A DNA stretch of 64,000 nt, from contig NZ_JAFR01000009.1 of NCBI RefSeq assembly GCF_000526235.1, positions 86,807 through 150,806 on the forward strand, given 5' to 3'. How positions within the stretch are numbered: position 1 is the stretch's first letter; each line of letters starts with the position of its first letter. Source of the DNA: Acholeplasma granularum ATCC 19168 (lineage in GTDB: Bacteria; Bacillota_I; Bacilli_A; Acholeplasmatales; Acholeplasmataceae). Positions 28,897 through 37,808 of the stretch are shown piece after piece. Made by a program: the position numbers and the translations under genes. The notes under the pieces were generated by a model. The model saw only the letters and a program-made list of their open reading frames with translations. It was not told the origin of the DNA and did no database searches.

Positions 28897-31581
28897 ATGA
28901 TTAAAAAGATAACGACACTAATTATGATAATAGGCATCATAATGATTTTTATAATGCCTAAATCATATGCATATAAAGATAACTATTATAACGTCAATGA
29001 CTATGGCATCTATGGCAATGACAAAATTGATGATACCGTTAAAATACAAAATTTAATCAATAATTTACCTGATACCTATGAAGGTATATATTTTCCAAGT
29101 GGAAAATATATCGTATCGGGAGAACTTTTTTTTGCACCCAAAGTCAATTTAAAAGGTGCAATAGATGGTTCTACAATTATACACGGTAGTGATAATGAAT
29201 ATGCTGCAATATTTAGAGATAGATTTAATGTAGATTTAAGTAATATTATAATTGAAAACTTTATATTTGATAATGTATTAATATTTTCTAATAGCAACAA
29301 TCATGACCGCTTTACCATTAGATATAATGTCTTTATCAATGGTAAAAAACCAGACATGAATTTAATGACCGGTTTAAAACCAAATGCCGACAATTTAAAT
29401 GGTGGTGAATTAACTGCATACTATATTAGTAGGAATTATCAAGGTATTGATATATATGAAAATATATTTTTAAGAGATGAATTTAGTAAGGGTAGAGGTA
29501 TTGCAACATACTATAATACTAACTCAAATATCCACCATAACTATTTTGGATTACTTGAAAACTATGATCAAACAAAACATCTTGTAACAGCAAACATTCA
29601 AAGACTATACAATAACATTCAAAGATCATCTAATAATAATGAATTAATACTCAATAGTGATCAAGGCTATTTTATGACTGCAATTAATAATTTAAATGGT
29701 GATCAAAATATTCATATAAATAATAACATCATTCATATTAATGACCACATAGAAGAACTACATTATAACGATAAAAGTGGATTAACCCTAGGCTTTAACC
29801 AAGATCATTTAATCTATTCTAAAGGATTTGATGGACTATTTATTTATAATAACTACTTTAATGGACAACAAAATAATGCAGATGGTGGCGTTAAAATAAG
29901 AAATGGTAAAAATGCTGTTATATATGGTAATTATTTTGATGATGTAGGGTTACTATTATATATTCAAAACGATCATCCAATTAAATATTTTGAATCCTTA
30001 TATGTTGCAGAAAATACCTTTAATATTAGAACTAATCATGGACTATGGGGAAGTGGTATAAGTCTAGGTTTTTATATTGTTGAAAGTTCAAAAGATATCA
30101 CAATAAAAGATAATCAGTTTATATCAGACAAATTAGGAATTGATCATATTATGTTTGATTATAGATATCAAATCGATGATATAGATAATTTACATATTAG
30201 TAATAATATAAATACCACAAAAGATGAACCTATACTGCTTAAAATAACAAGAAGAAAAAATCTAGCAGATATTATATCTAAAACAAATATAATAAGTTTA
30301 AATCCATACTACCCATCAAACCTAGAAATATTTAATCATCCACTTAATGATATTTACCTAAATGAAGTGTCATATGAAATTATAGAAGATTCAATATACA
30401 GTGACGGTGATATTTATGTTAATAATCAACCTTATAATTTAAGCAAACTCTTAATTGATGATGAAATACTTATTATTGAAAAAGACCAAAAATTGCGCAA
30501 AATTGAAGGTGTAGATATTTTAATTGATGTAACACTAAAAACAATGTTTACCTACGGGAAAAGTGATGAAAATAATACATTAAATTTAAGAAATAATGAA
30601 TCGAATCTTCTACAATATTTATCCGATTATTCAAAAATAGAATATGATCCATATTTTGTAAATATCACGTCAAATATAATAAATACGTTAAAAGAAGGAT
30701 ATACCAAAATAGATTTATTTGATGAATTTGGAAAAAAATCATCAATTGATCTTTATATATATAAAAAACTTGATGCACAAATTCATATAGAAGATTCAAT
30801 TTATAGATATGAAAAATCAGCATATGAAATACCTTTAAATTTATTAGAAAACTATTATGAAGTTATTTGGCCAGAATCTTTTCAAATAATTGACGAAGAA
30901 AATTTAATTGCAACACAATCAGGTGATTTTCAAATAGAAATTCTTGATAAGCTCACCATGAAAAAAATAATTCAGAATATTAGAGTAAATAACGAATTAA
31001 ACTTTAGTCTACAACAACATACTAACCCATTTTTTGTAGGAACAATTGTAAAAATTAATTTAAAAACTATCTATGATAAGGATATTTTAGAAATAACTAC
31101 ATCAACTAACTTAAAAAAAATAGGTGATTTTACATTTGAGGTTATATCATTTGGTCCTGCATATATTAAACTTACTAATAAAGTAACGAATGAATCTAAT
31201 CAAAATAATTTTAATACATTTGACTACATATCTAAAATTAATTTAGAATCAGAAGTTACACAATTAAACATCGATGAATCATTCTTACTTAAACCATTTA
31301 TAGAAAATGAATATGAACTGGATTCATTTAGTTTTTATTCAAGTAATAATGATATTATTAGTGTCAATGAAGCAGGCCTATTAACTGCTAAAAATAAAGG
31401 ATTTTCAGTGATTACCGTTCAAGGGGATTACTCTAAAATAACACATACTTTTCTAGTAAACGTTATAGAAGATAATCAAAAAATGAATGTATCACTTTAT
31501 ACAGTCATAGCTGGTTTAACAATACTTGGAATAAGTAGTGCATCATTTATTATCTATAAAATTAAAATGAATAAAAAATAA
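28897..31581 (+). CDS. Membrane-anchored right-handed beta-helix protein, probable polysaccharide lyase or hydrolase
   Basis: An 894-residue exported protein. A signal peptide (1-25) is followed by YNVNDYGIYGNDKIDDTVKIQ, cut here by domain context: the YGxxGDgxtDDTxxIQ opening of pectate-lyase-3/GH28-like beta-helices. Repeated IxxNxF-type coils continue to about residue 430. The second half is Ig-like, including a Big2-like module near 800-860, and a membrane helix (about 868-888) precedes a lysine-rich tail. No single catalytic residue set can be identified. It starts 2 nt after the PL8 gene and is the last gene of the operon. AUA-rich codon use resembles its upstream neighbour. Confidence 0.78.
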   Translation: MIKKITTLIMIIGIIMIFIMPKSYAYKDNYYNVNDYGIYGNDKIDDTVKIQNLINNLPDTYEGIYFPSGKYIVSGELFFAPKVNLKGAIDGSTIIHGSDNEYAAIFRDRFNVDLSNIIIENFIFDNVLIFSNSNNHDRFTIRYNVFINGKKPDMNLMTGLKPNADNLNGGELTAYYISRNYQGIDIYENIFLRDEFSKGRGIATYYNTNSNIHHNYFGLLENYDQTKHLVTANIQRLYNNIQRSSNNNELILNSDQGYFMTAINNLNGDQNIHINNNIIHINDHIEELHYNDKSGLTLGFNQDHLIYSKGFDGLFIYNNYFNGQQNNADGGVKIRNGKNAVIYGNYFDDVGLLLYIQNDHPIKYFESLYVAENTFNIRTNHGLWGSGISLGFYIVESSKDITIKDNQFISDKLGIDHIMFDYRYQIDDIDNLHISNNINTTKDEPILLKITRRKNLADIISKTNIISLNPYYPSNLEIFNHPLNDIYLNEVSYEIIEDSIYSDGDIYVNNQPYNLSKLLIDDEILIIEKDQKLRKIEGVDILIDVTLKTMFTYGKSDENNTLNLRNNESNLLQYLSDYSKIEYDPYFVNITSNIINTLKEGYTKIDLFDEFGKKSSIDLYIYKKLDAQIHIEDSIYRYEKSAYEIPLNLLENYYEVIWPESFQIIDEENLIATQSGDFQIEILDKLTMKKIIQNIRVNNELNFSLQQHTNPFFVGTIVKINLKTIYDKDILEITTSTNLKKIGDFTFEVISFGPAYIKLTNKVTNESNQNNFNTFDYISKINLESEVTQLNIDESFLLKPFIENEYELDSFSFYSSNNDIISVNEAGLLTAKNKGFSVITVQGDYSKITHTFLVNVIEDNQKMNVSLYTVIAGLTILGISSASFIIYKIKMNKK

Positions 31582-31585
31582 AGTA

Positions 31586-31617
31586 AAAAGGTTGTATCAA
31601 AATTGATACAACCTTTT
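31586..31617. terminator. Bidirectional terminator between the polysaccharide operon and araC-like gene
   Basis: A perfect 15-bp inverted repeat (31586-31600 with 31603-31617) whose arms end in A-runs and T-runs, so it can terminate both converging transcripts. It overlaps the stop codon of the AraC gene. Confidence 0.92.
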
Positions 31618-32443
31618 AATATGTCTTCCTATAAATAGAAGGAGATACATTAAAATAGTTTTTAAAAGCTTTAGAAAAATGGGCAACATCATCATAACCG
31701 ACAAAGTTTGCAGCATATTTAATCGATATATTAGGTGATTTTAATAAATCTGCAGCCTTGTTTAATCTTAAAGAAATGATATATTCTATAATATTTAAAT
31801 TATATTTATTTTTAAATAAATTCGTTAAATAATTATGACTTAATGACACGTGATTAATGACATCAGAAACCTTTAAATTAGGATCAGAATAATTTAATTC
31901 AATATATTTCACAGCCTTATCAACATAGTCTAGTTTATCGAAGTTATATCTATATTGTTCCTTAAGTAGGATAGTGATGATTTGTAGAAATAAATCATTT
32001 AAATAAATAGGATATAAAGTATCATCATTTTCATATTTAAATAAATTCTTAAAGACATCCTTAATATCATTAAAGTAAAAAGATTTTAAAACAGGGTTAT
32101 CAATACTAAAGTTTAATAATTTAAATAAAACATTAATTTCTTCTTGATTACCATCAATATCAAACCATACATAAGTCCAAGGATCATTTAAATTAGGATA
32201 ATAAGACATCATTTTATTTTTAGGTGTAATAAATATTTGGTTTGAACCAATTTCATAAGATTTATCATTTAGATTAAAATAACCTGTTCCTGATAAAACA
32301 AAATGTATAGTATAGTGCATGTGTTTTCTTTCTTGTTTAATACCTTTTAAGATATTAAAATCATGTGTTCCAACAGACATGATACTAAATTTTGGTAAAG
32401 TTGACTGAATGGATTTGACATAAATGGGTCTTTCTTTAAACAT
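31616..32443 (-). CDS. AraC-family transcriptional regulator
   Basis: A 275-residue regulator. The N-terminal half is a cupin-like sensor domain (HMHYTIHFVLSGTGYF, then GSNQIFITPKNK). The C-terminal domain has the two AraC helix-turn-helix units: VSLSHNYLTNLFKNKY and IKYAANFVGYDDVAHFSKAFKNYF followed by SPSIYRK. It converges with the polysaccharide operon and diverges from the GalT/NahK pair, so it may control either. Its own promoter contains a 12-bp imperfect palindrome that could be an autoregulatory operator. The ligand is unknown. Confidence 0.9.
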   Translation of the reverse strand: MFKERPIYVKSIQSTLPKFSIMSVGTHDFNILKGIKQERKHMHYTIHFVLSGTGYFNLNDKSYEIGSNQIFITPKNKMMSYYPNLNDPWTYVWFDIDGNQEEINVLFKLLNFSIDNPVLKSFYFNDIKDVFKNLFKYENDDTLYPIYLNDLFLQIITILLKEQYRYNFDKLDYVDKAVKYIELNYSDPNLKVSDVINHVSLSHNYLTNLFKNKYNLNIIEYIISLRLNKAADLLKSPNISIKYAANFVGYDDVAHFSKAFKNYFNVSPSIYRKTY

Positions 32444-32467
32444 AAATTACGCACACCTTTCTATAAA

Positions 32468-32499
32468 GTATTATATCACCTTAGTGTGAAATAATACAA
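32468..32499 (-). promoter_or_regulatory. araC-like gene promoter with palindromic operator candidate
   Basis: On the minus strand TTGTAT (32494-32499), 18-nt spacer, TATAAT (32470-32475). The arms GTATTATATCAC (32468-32479) and GTGAAATAATAC (32486-32497) form an inverted repeat with one mismatch and a 6-nt centre, spanning -35 to -10. Confidence 0.6.
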
Positions 32500-32511
32500 A
32501 TACATATTAAA

Positions 32512-32586
32512 TTTCTACATATTAATAAGGTTATTATAATGATAAAATATAACTAATAAATAACTTATAAAAAGTTTTTTAAGGAG
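32512..32586 (+). promoter_or_regulatory. Promoter and ribosome binding site of the GalT/NahK-like pair
   Basis: TATAAT at 32535-32540 with a weak TTTCTA at 32512-32517 (17-nt spacer). AAGGAGG at 32580-32586 is 10 nt before the ATG. The weak -35 suggests dependence on an activator. Confidence 0.5.
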
Positions 32587-32596
32587 GTATTTAATA

Positions 32597-34108
32597 ATGA
32601 TTTATCAACATATTGAAAATTTAATATCTTATGGAATCTATAATCTCTTATTAGATCCTAAGGATGTAATTTATAAAAGAAATTTATTATGGGATGCCCT
32701 TAAATTAGATGGTATGAATAACCTACCTAAACCAACAATTGATCCATCAAAAGAAACGACACCTGATAAAATATTAAATGAAATTATACATAGTAGTGAA
32801 TTTATATTTAAAAATGAAGAAAATGAATTAATTACTACAAAACTCATGGGTATATTAAGTTTATTACCATCTAAAATTATAGATAAATTTCATAGTTTTA
32901 AATCCATAGAAGATAGCACAAATTGGTTTTATGATTACCAAATAAAAAATAATTATATTCAAATTAATAAGATTAATCAAAATATTATATGGAAATCAAA
33001 AAATACAATACACCCACTAAAAATTACTATAAATTTAACCAAACCAGAATTAAGTAATGAAGAAATTAAACGTAAATCACTTGTAGAAAAAAATGATTAT
33101 CCACTTTCATTATTAGCTAAAGAAAATGTCGGATTTAAAGGTAATTTAAATCATCCGGCAAGACAAAACTTAAGAACAATTCCAATTTTGTTAAACAATG
33201 AATCATGGTTTTGGCAATACTCACCTTACGGATATTTTAAAGAACACTTAATTGCAATCAATGATGAATACACCCCAATGGTTGTAGATCATGCAACAAT
33301 TAAAAAATTAACTAATTTTGTTGATATGTACCCACATTATTTTATAGGCTCTAATGCGAGTCTTCCAATTATTGGAGGATCTATATTAAGTCATGAACAC
33401 TTTCAAGGTGGTAGAGAAACTCTACCTTTAATGAAAGTTCGTGAAGGCATTAAATTTATTGATCCGGAATTTTTAGATGTTAATATCACCAAACTTAATT
33501 GGTATAGTAGTGTTCTACGTTTTGAGTCTATAAACAGAAAAAACATCATAAATGCAGCAACAAAAATATTAAATCATTGGAAAAGTTATTCAAACCCTAA
33601 AATTGATATCATTTCAAATACAAATAATGAGATGCATAACTCTGCAACTATCATTGTAAGAAGAACTAATGATGCATACATTCTAGATATGATACTTAGA
33701 AACAATCGCACAAATAAAGATTACCCACAAGGCATCTTCCATGCACATAAAAAGCATCATCATATCAAATCAGAAGGTATAGGTCTAATTGAAGCGATGG
33801 GGCTATTTATACTACCTGTACGCTTAAAAAGACAAATCAATACTATCACTGATTATCTATATAGTGGTGAGGAAGACCTATTAACAAATGATTTAAATAT
33901 ACATAAAGAATTTATTAATTACTTAAAACAAAAAACACAATCAAAAAAACTAAACAAAGATGAAATACATGAGATTATTAAGAATGAAATTAACTTAATA
34001 TGTGAAGACATTCTAATTAATATCGCTGTATTTAAACCGAATATGGAAGGTCAAATGGCATTTGATGAATTCCTATTAAATCAAGGACTTGAAAGGGAAA
34101 AAAGATGA
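32597..34108 (+). CDS. galT: UDP-hexose-1-phosphate uridylyltransferase, GalT family 2
   Basis: Exchanges UMP between UDP-glucose and hexose 1-phosphates. The 503-residue length and N-terminus (ENLISYGIYN...) fit the Firmicutes type 2 GalT family, which differs from E. coli GalT. Motifs are NHPARQNLRTIPI (about 195) and the active-site SHEHFQGG (about 270). The next gene, a NahK-like kinase, overlaps by 4 nt. In bifidobacteria, GalT of this type and NahK form the lacto-N-biose pathway that handles GalNAc/GlcNAc 1-phosphates. The substrate here is therefore probably a hexosamine 1-phosphate, but galactose 1-phosphate is possible. Confidence 0.9.
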   Translation: MIYQHIENLISYGIYNLLLDPKDVIYKRNLLWDALKLDGMNNLPKPTIDPSKETTPDKILNEIIHSSEFIFKNEENELITTKLMGILSLLPSKIIDKFHSFKSIEDSTNWFYDYQIKNNYIQINKINQNIIWKSKNTIHPLKITINLTKPELSNEEIKRKSLVEKNDYPLSLLAKENVGFKGNLNHPARQNLRTIPILLNNESWFWQYSPYGYFKEHLIAINDEYTPMVVDHATIKKLTNFVDMYPHYFIGSNASLPIIGGSILSHEHFQGGRETLPLMKVREGIKFIDPEFLDVNITKLNWYSSVLRFESINRKNIINAATKILNHWKSYSNPKIDIISNTNNEMHNSATIIVRRTNDAYILDMILRNNRTNKDYPQGIFHAHKKHHHIKSEGIGLIEAMGLFILPVRLKRQINTITDYLYSGEEDLLTNDLNIHKEFINYLKQKTQSKKLNKDEIHEIIKNEINLICEDILINIAVFKPNMEGQMAFDEFLLNQGLEREKR

Positions 34109-35199
34109 TTAACATTACTAAAAACTTTAAATTTGAAGGCACACTTATTAATACATTTAGATATGGACAAGGACATATTAATGAAACCCATGTTGTTGTA
34201 TATAAATTAGATAACTTCAAATACAGAAGATATTTACTTCAAAAAATTAATTCTAATGTCTTTAAAGATGTTGAAGGATTAATGAAAAACATTAAAAGAG
34301 TAACCGAATTTGCTCATCAATCAATTATTAATGAAGGTGGTAACCCTTTTACAGAATCATTAACACTTATACCTACAATAGATAATAAAGACTATTATGT
34401 AACAAGTAATAATGAATATTGGCGTGCTTACATATTTGTTGAAGAAGGACTAGGGTATGAAATGGTTAATGATAATGAACTCTTTTATCAAAGTGGTATA
34501 GCTTTTGGTAAATTTCAAAAGTTATTATCAAATTTCGATGCAAATACATTAAGCGAACCAATTAAAGATTTTCATCATACAAAAGTAAGATTAGATCATT
34601 TAAAAGAAGCTATTAAAAACAATATTGCCAAGAGATTAGATTTTGTTAAAGATGAAATTGAATTTTACTTAAATAGATATGAGTATGCAAGTAAGATTAC
34701 AACACTTTTAGAAAGTGGTAAGATGCCTTATAGAGTGACACATAATGATACCAAACTCAATAACGTACTCATTAATCCAATTACAAAAAAAGCACAATGT
34801 GTCATTGATTTAGATACAATCATGAAAGGTAGTATCATTTATGATTTTGGAGATTCCATACGTTTTGGTGCAAATGATAACTTAGAAGATGAAAAAGATC
34901 TAACTAAAGTTAACTTTAATATTGAAAAGTATAAAACTTTCTCTTTAGGGTTTATTAATGAAGTGAAAAGTGTTTTACATCCACTTGAAATTGAAAACAT
35001 GGCATTTGGTGCAATTTTAATGACTTATGAATGTGGCATGAGATTTTTAACGGATTACCTTAATGGAGATACGTATTTTAGAACAAAATATCCAGATCAA
35101 AATCTAGACCGTACAAGAACTCAGATGAAACTTGTAGTAGATATGGAAAAAGCATTACCACAGATGAATGAAATAATTACCAACATCATAAATAAATAG
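34105..35199 (+). CDS. N-acetylhexosamine 1-kinase (NahK)-like phosphotransferase
   Basis: A 364-residue member of the aminoglycoside phosphotransferase/choline kinase superfamily. The catalytic loop is THNDTKLNNVLI (about 212-223) with catalytic Asp and metal-binding Asn, and the DFG-equivalent motif is VIDLDTIMKG (about 232-241). The FGDSIRFGAN segment that follows is typical of NahK-like kinases. NahK makes GlcNAc or GalNAc 1-phosphate directly. The 4-nt overlap with galT supports a two-step activation of hexosamine to the UDP sugar. The genes lie next to an operon that would release hexosamines. A terminator follows. Confidence 0.85.
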   Translation: MINITKNFKFEGTLINTFRYGQGHINETHVVVYKLDNFKYRRYLLQKINSNVFKDVEGLMKNIKRVTEFAHQSIINEGGNPFTESLTLIPTIDNKDYYVTSNNEYWRAYIFVEEGLGYEMVNDNELFYQSGIAFGKFQKLLSNFDANTLSEPIKDFHHTKVRLDHLKEAIKNNIAKRLDFVKDEIEFYLNRYEYASKITTLLESGKMPYRVTHNDTKLNNVLINPITKKAQCVIDLDTIMKGSIIYDFGDSIRFGANDNLEDEKDLTKVNFNIEKYKTFSLGFINEVKSVLHPLEIENMAFGAILMTYECGMRFLTDYLNGDTYFRTKYPDQNLDRTRTQMKLVVDMEKALPQMNEIITNIINK

Positions 35200-35206
35200 A
35201 TTACTT

Positions 35207-35241
35207 AAAATAAGCTCAAAGAAATTTTGAGCTTATTTTTA
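35207..35241 (+). terminator. Terminator after the NahK-like gene
   Basis: A 14-bp stem (35207-35220 with 35226-35239), 5-nt loop, ending in T-rich sequence. Confidence 0.9.
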
Positions 35242-35311
35242 TGGAATAATTAAAAATAATTAAAACTTATCTAAGCAATGTTATAATAAAGACCACAGGT
35301 GGGATAATATT

Positions 35312-35896
35312 ATGAAAATGAAAAAAGGCAAAAAAATTCAAATTCAAGGATATAAACATGATGGTAGTCTACATAGAGTATGGACAAGTTCTTTTATTAT
35401 TGATGATAATGAATCTTATTTAGTAACAGGAAATCATCGTACGAAAGTTATTGAATCTGATGGAAGAAACTGGTATACTAAAGAACCCGCATTATGTTAT
35501 TTTTTTGAAGAAGAATGGTTTAACATTATTGCGATGATAAAAAAAGATGGCATTCATTATTATTGTAATGTTTCTAGTCCTTATGTAATCGATTTAGAAG
35601 CAATTAAATATATAGATTATGACTTAGATATTAGAATGTATCCGAATGGTAGATTAGTTGTTTTAGATCATAAAGAATTTACTCAAAATGCAGATAAAAT
35701 GCAATACTCAGAAGATATAAAGAAAATCGCTCTTCATGCGATTACTGAACTTAAAACATGGATAAGAGAGAAACGTCCTCCTTTTGATAAAGTCACTGTA
35801 AATCGTGATTTAGAGACGTTTAAAAAGATATTAGCACACGAAGAAGAACTTAAACAAATTAAAACAAACAAAGAAAGAAGGGCAAAAATCAGATGA
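35312..35896 (+). CDS. DUF402 nucleoside tri- and diphosphatase (YgaC-like)
   Basis: A 194-residue DUF402 protein. Staphylococcal and Bacillus relatives (Ntdp/YgaC type) hydrolyse nucleoside tri- and diphosphates using metal-bound acidic residues. Conserved stretches are HRVWTSSFIIDD, GRNWYTKEPALCYFFEEEWFNI, YYCNVSSPYVID and DYDLDIRMYPNG. The DYDLDI and VLDHKEF segments carry the likely catalytic acids. It is read from ATG 35312 and overlaps the next gene by 4 nt. The physiological substrate is not indicated by context. Confidence 0.88.
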   Translation: MKMKKGKKIQIQGYKHDGSLHRVWTSSFIIDDNESYLVTGNHRTKVIESDGRNWYTKEPALCYFFEEEWFNIIAMIKKDGIHYYCNVSSPYVIDLEAIKYIDYDLDIRMYPNGRLVVLDHKEFTQNADKMQYSEDIKKIALHAITELKTWIREKRPPFDKVTVNRDLETFKKILAHEEELKQIKTNKERRAKIR

Positions 35897-36429
35897 ATAA
35901 CAAATCATATGATGAAATGAAATATGATTTAATCGTAAGAAGATTAAATCAAAGAGGGGTAGAAGTAATTGATATTGCTAACATAACACACGGATTACAA
36001 AAGCAATATCTAAAAGATTTAACGCTAGAAACATGTATCGAACACGTAAATCGTGTACTTGTGAAAAGAGAGGTTCAAAATGCTGTATTAACAGGGATTG
36101 AACTAGACATTTTAGCAGAAGAAGGAAAGTTAAGTGAACCTTTATCAACACTTTTAATGACGGATTATGGTCTTTATGGCATTGATGAAATATTAGCGCT
36201 ATCTATAGTAAACGTCTACGGTTCTATTGGACTTACAAATTTTGGATATGTCGATAAATTAAAATTAGGGATTATTAAAGACTTAGATTCTAAGGTTGAA
36301 GGGGTTTTACGTTGTAATACATTCTTAGATGATTTAGTAGGAGCTGTTGCAGCAGCAGCTGCAAGTAGTATTGCACATAGATATGCTGAAACAAGTGTAG
36401 TAATTGATGCATATAAAAAAGGCAATTAA
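35893..36429 (+). CDS. Phosphatidylglycerophosphatase A family protein (YutG-like)
   Basis: A 178-residue protein of the PgpA/YutG family. It shows TGIELDILAEEGKLSEPL, a conserved LMTDYGLYGIDEILALSIVNVYGSIGLTNFG block, then LDDLVGAVAAAAASSIAHR. Split here for reading, the Asp/Glu-rich positions match the proposed metal site of the family. PgpA removes phosphate from phosphatidylglycerol phosphate, but soluble YutG-type proteins lack the membrane helices of E. coli PgpA, and their role is less certain. It is translationally coupled to the DUF402 gene by a 4-nt overlap, and a terminator follows. Confidence 0.85.
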   Translation: MNNKSYDEMKYDLIVRRLNQRGVEVIDIANITHGLQKQYLKDLTLETCIEHVNRVLVKREVQNAVLTGIELDILAEEGKLSEPLSTLLMTDYGLYGIDEILALSIVNVYGSIGLTNFGYVDKLKLGIIKDLDSKVEGVLRCNTFLDDLVGAVAAAAASSIAHRYAETSVVIDAYKKGN

Positions 36430-36462
36430 TAAAGAAATTTAAAATATAAGATAAATAAAATA

Positions 36463-36490
36463 AAAAACTATCCTTGGTGGGATAGTTTTT
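36463..36490. terminator. Bidirectional terminator for the YutG-like gene and tRNA-Gly
   Basis: AAAAACTATCC (36463-36473) pairs with GGATAGTTTTT (36480-36490) around a 6-nt loop; A-runs and T-runs serve both strands. Confidence 0.88.
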
Positions 36491-36500
36491 AAATATTTAC

Positions 36501-36575
36501 TGGAGCCGGTGAGCAGGATCGAACTGCCGTCTAAGCCTTGGCAAGGCCTTGTAATAACCATTATACGACACCGAC
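36501..36575 (-). tRNA. tRNA-Gly (anticodon GCC)
   Basis: Read on the minus strand. Acceptor arms GTCGGTG and CACCGGC pair (one G-T), then discriminator T and encoded CCA. The anticodon arm AGGCC-TTGCCAA-GGCTT gives GCC. The T-loop is GTTCGATCC. The 75-nt length is normal. Confidence 0.94.
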
Positions 36576-36588
36576 AGGCTGCCTTATT

Positions 36589-36618
36589 ATAATATCAAAT
36601 ATCAGGAGTGTTTGTCAA
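36589..36618 (-). promoter_or_regulatory. Promoter of tRNA-Gly
   Basis: On the minus strand a perfect TTGACA (36613-36618), an 18-nt spacer and TATTAT (36589-36594), just before the tRNA 5' end. Confidence 0.8.
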
Positions 36619-36680
36619 GCCATATTTTTAAGAAAATGATAAGTTTAGATGTTATAATATTTTAGAAGAGGTGATTTGAC

Positions 36681-37808
36681 TTGAAAAAGAATTTACTTAA
36701 AGTATTAATCATTATAATTATAGGTATTTTTATAGGGTTTATGGATACTTTTTTACAATATGAAGGATACTGGCATCATTTTAAATTAGGACTTGGAACA
36801 TCACCTATTTATTTTCATATAATATATGGGATCATTTCTGTATTTTTAGCAATACTATTTCATGAACTCGGACACTTTATAAAGTTTAAACGTTTAGGTA
36901 TTGGTATTAAAGCAATATATGTTCTAGGTTTTGCATTTGTTAAGGAAGATAAGAGATGGAAATTAAGATTTGCACCAATGTTCTTTCTACTTGTTGGTGG
37001 TATTGTTATACCTGAACACATAGAAATTAAAACTGAAGCAGATGAAGTTAAAATGATTGATATTTTTAAGAAAGTACTTCTTGCAGGACCTAAAGCATCA
37101 ATTATATATGGTGCATTTGTATTTATATTATGGGTTGTCTTCTTATTTACAAATCTCTACATTATAAATGGTATATTATTCACCCTAATGATTATAACAA
37201 GTTTAATGACAATACTTGCCGTAATGTCATCAAGGGTAAGTAAAAACGGTTTATATGGTGATTTTGCAGCAATAAAGGCTTTTGATAAGGATGAGTTGTT
37301 TAGATTATCTTACTTACTTCAATTAACGACATTTTTAGAACACAGCACTGAAAGTGTAAATTATTTATGGCCTAAAATCGTTAAGATATTATCGGAAAGA
37401 AATTTTCATTCAAACAAGTTATATGCAAATTTGTTAAGTCAGTATTTGCATGAAATTACTTTTAATCATCAAATAGGTTCAACAGCAATTGATTCTAAAA
37501 TTAATCAATTTTTAAGAACGACTAGAGATGATGAAGAAGCTTTTGCACTTTATTTTCAAATAATATATTATTATGAATCTTTAGGAAATAAAGAAAAAGT
37601 AATAGAAATGTTAAATAAATTAGATATTACCAAATTTAATGTGAATTCAAAGGTCATGATGTATTATTTAAAACTATCTAATCATCTATTAGGATTTAAA
37701 GATGAAATGGATTTTTTAAGTAATGATAAGAATATAGTTTCAAGTTCACTTTCTTGGGTATATAAACCTTTAAGATTGAAATCTGAAATTAAGGAAATAA
37801 TCAAATGA
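36681..37808 (+). CDS. M50-like membrane zinc metalloprotease homologue
   Basis: A 375-residue membrane protein with an HELGH zinc motif (H61, E62, H65) at the end of the second predicted membrane helix, as in site-2-protease-related M50 peptidases. Hydrophobic helices lie at about 8-24, 43-60, 98-112, 130-152 and 154-178. The C-terminal half (about 190-375) is soluble and helical. I did not find a clear second Asp motif of classical M50 enzymes, so activity is not certain. TTG at 36681 follows AGAGGTGA. It overlaps the methyltransferase gene by 4 nt, suggesting joint function. The substrate is unknown. Confidence 0.72.
   Translation: MKKNLLKVLIIIIIGIFIGFMDTFLQYEGYWHHFKLGLGTSPIYFHIIYGIISVFLAILFHELGHFIKFKRLGIGIKAIYVLGFAFVKEDKRWKLRFAPMFFLLVGGIVIPEHIEIKTEADEVKMIDIFKKVLLAGPKASIIYGAFVFILWVVFLFTNLYIINGILFTLMIITSLMTILAVMSSRVSKNGLYGDFAAIKAFDKDELFRLSYLLQLTTFLEHSTESVNYLWPKIVKILSERNFHSNKLYANLLSQYLHEITFNHQIGSTAIDSKINQFLRTTRDDEEAFALYFQIIYYYESLGNKEKVIEMLNKLDITKFNVNSKVMMYYLKLSNHLLGFKDEMDFLSNDKNIVSSSLSWVYKPLRLKSEIKEIIK

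Noticed and set aside
32597..35199. Leloir galactose operon
   Set aside because: galK and galE are not adjacent and the second gene is a NahK-like kinase, so hexosamine activation fits better, although galactose is not excluded.
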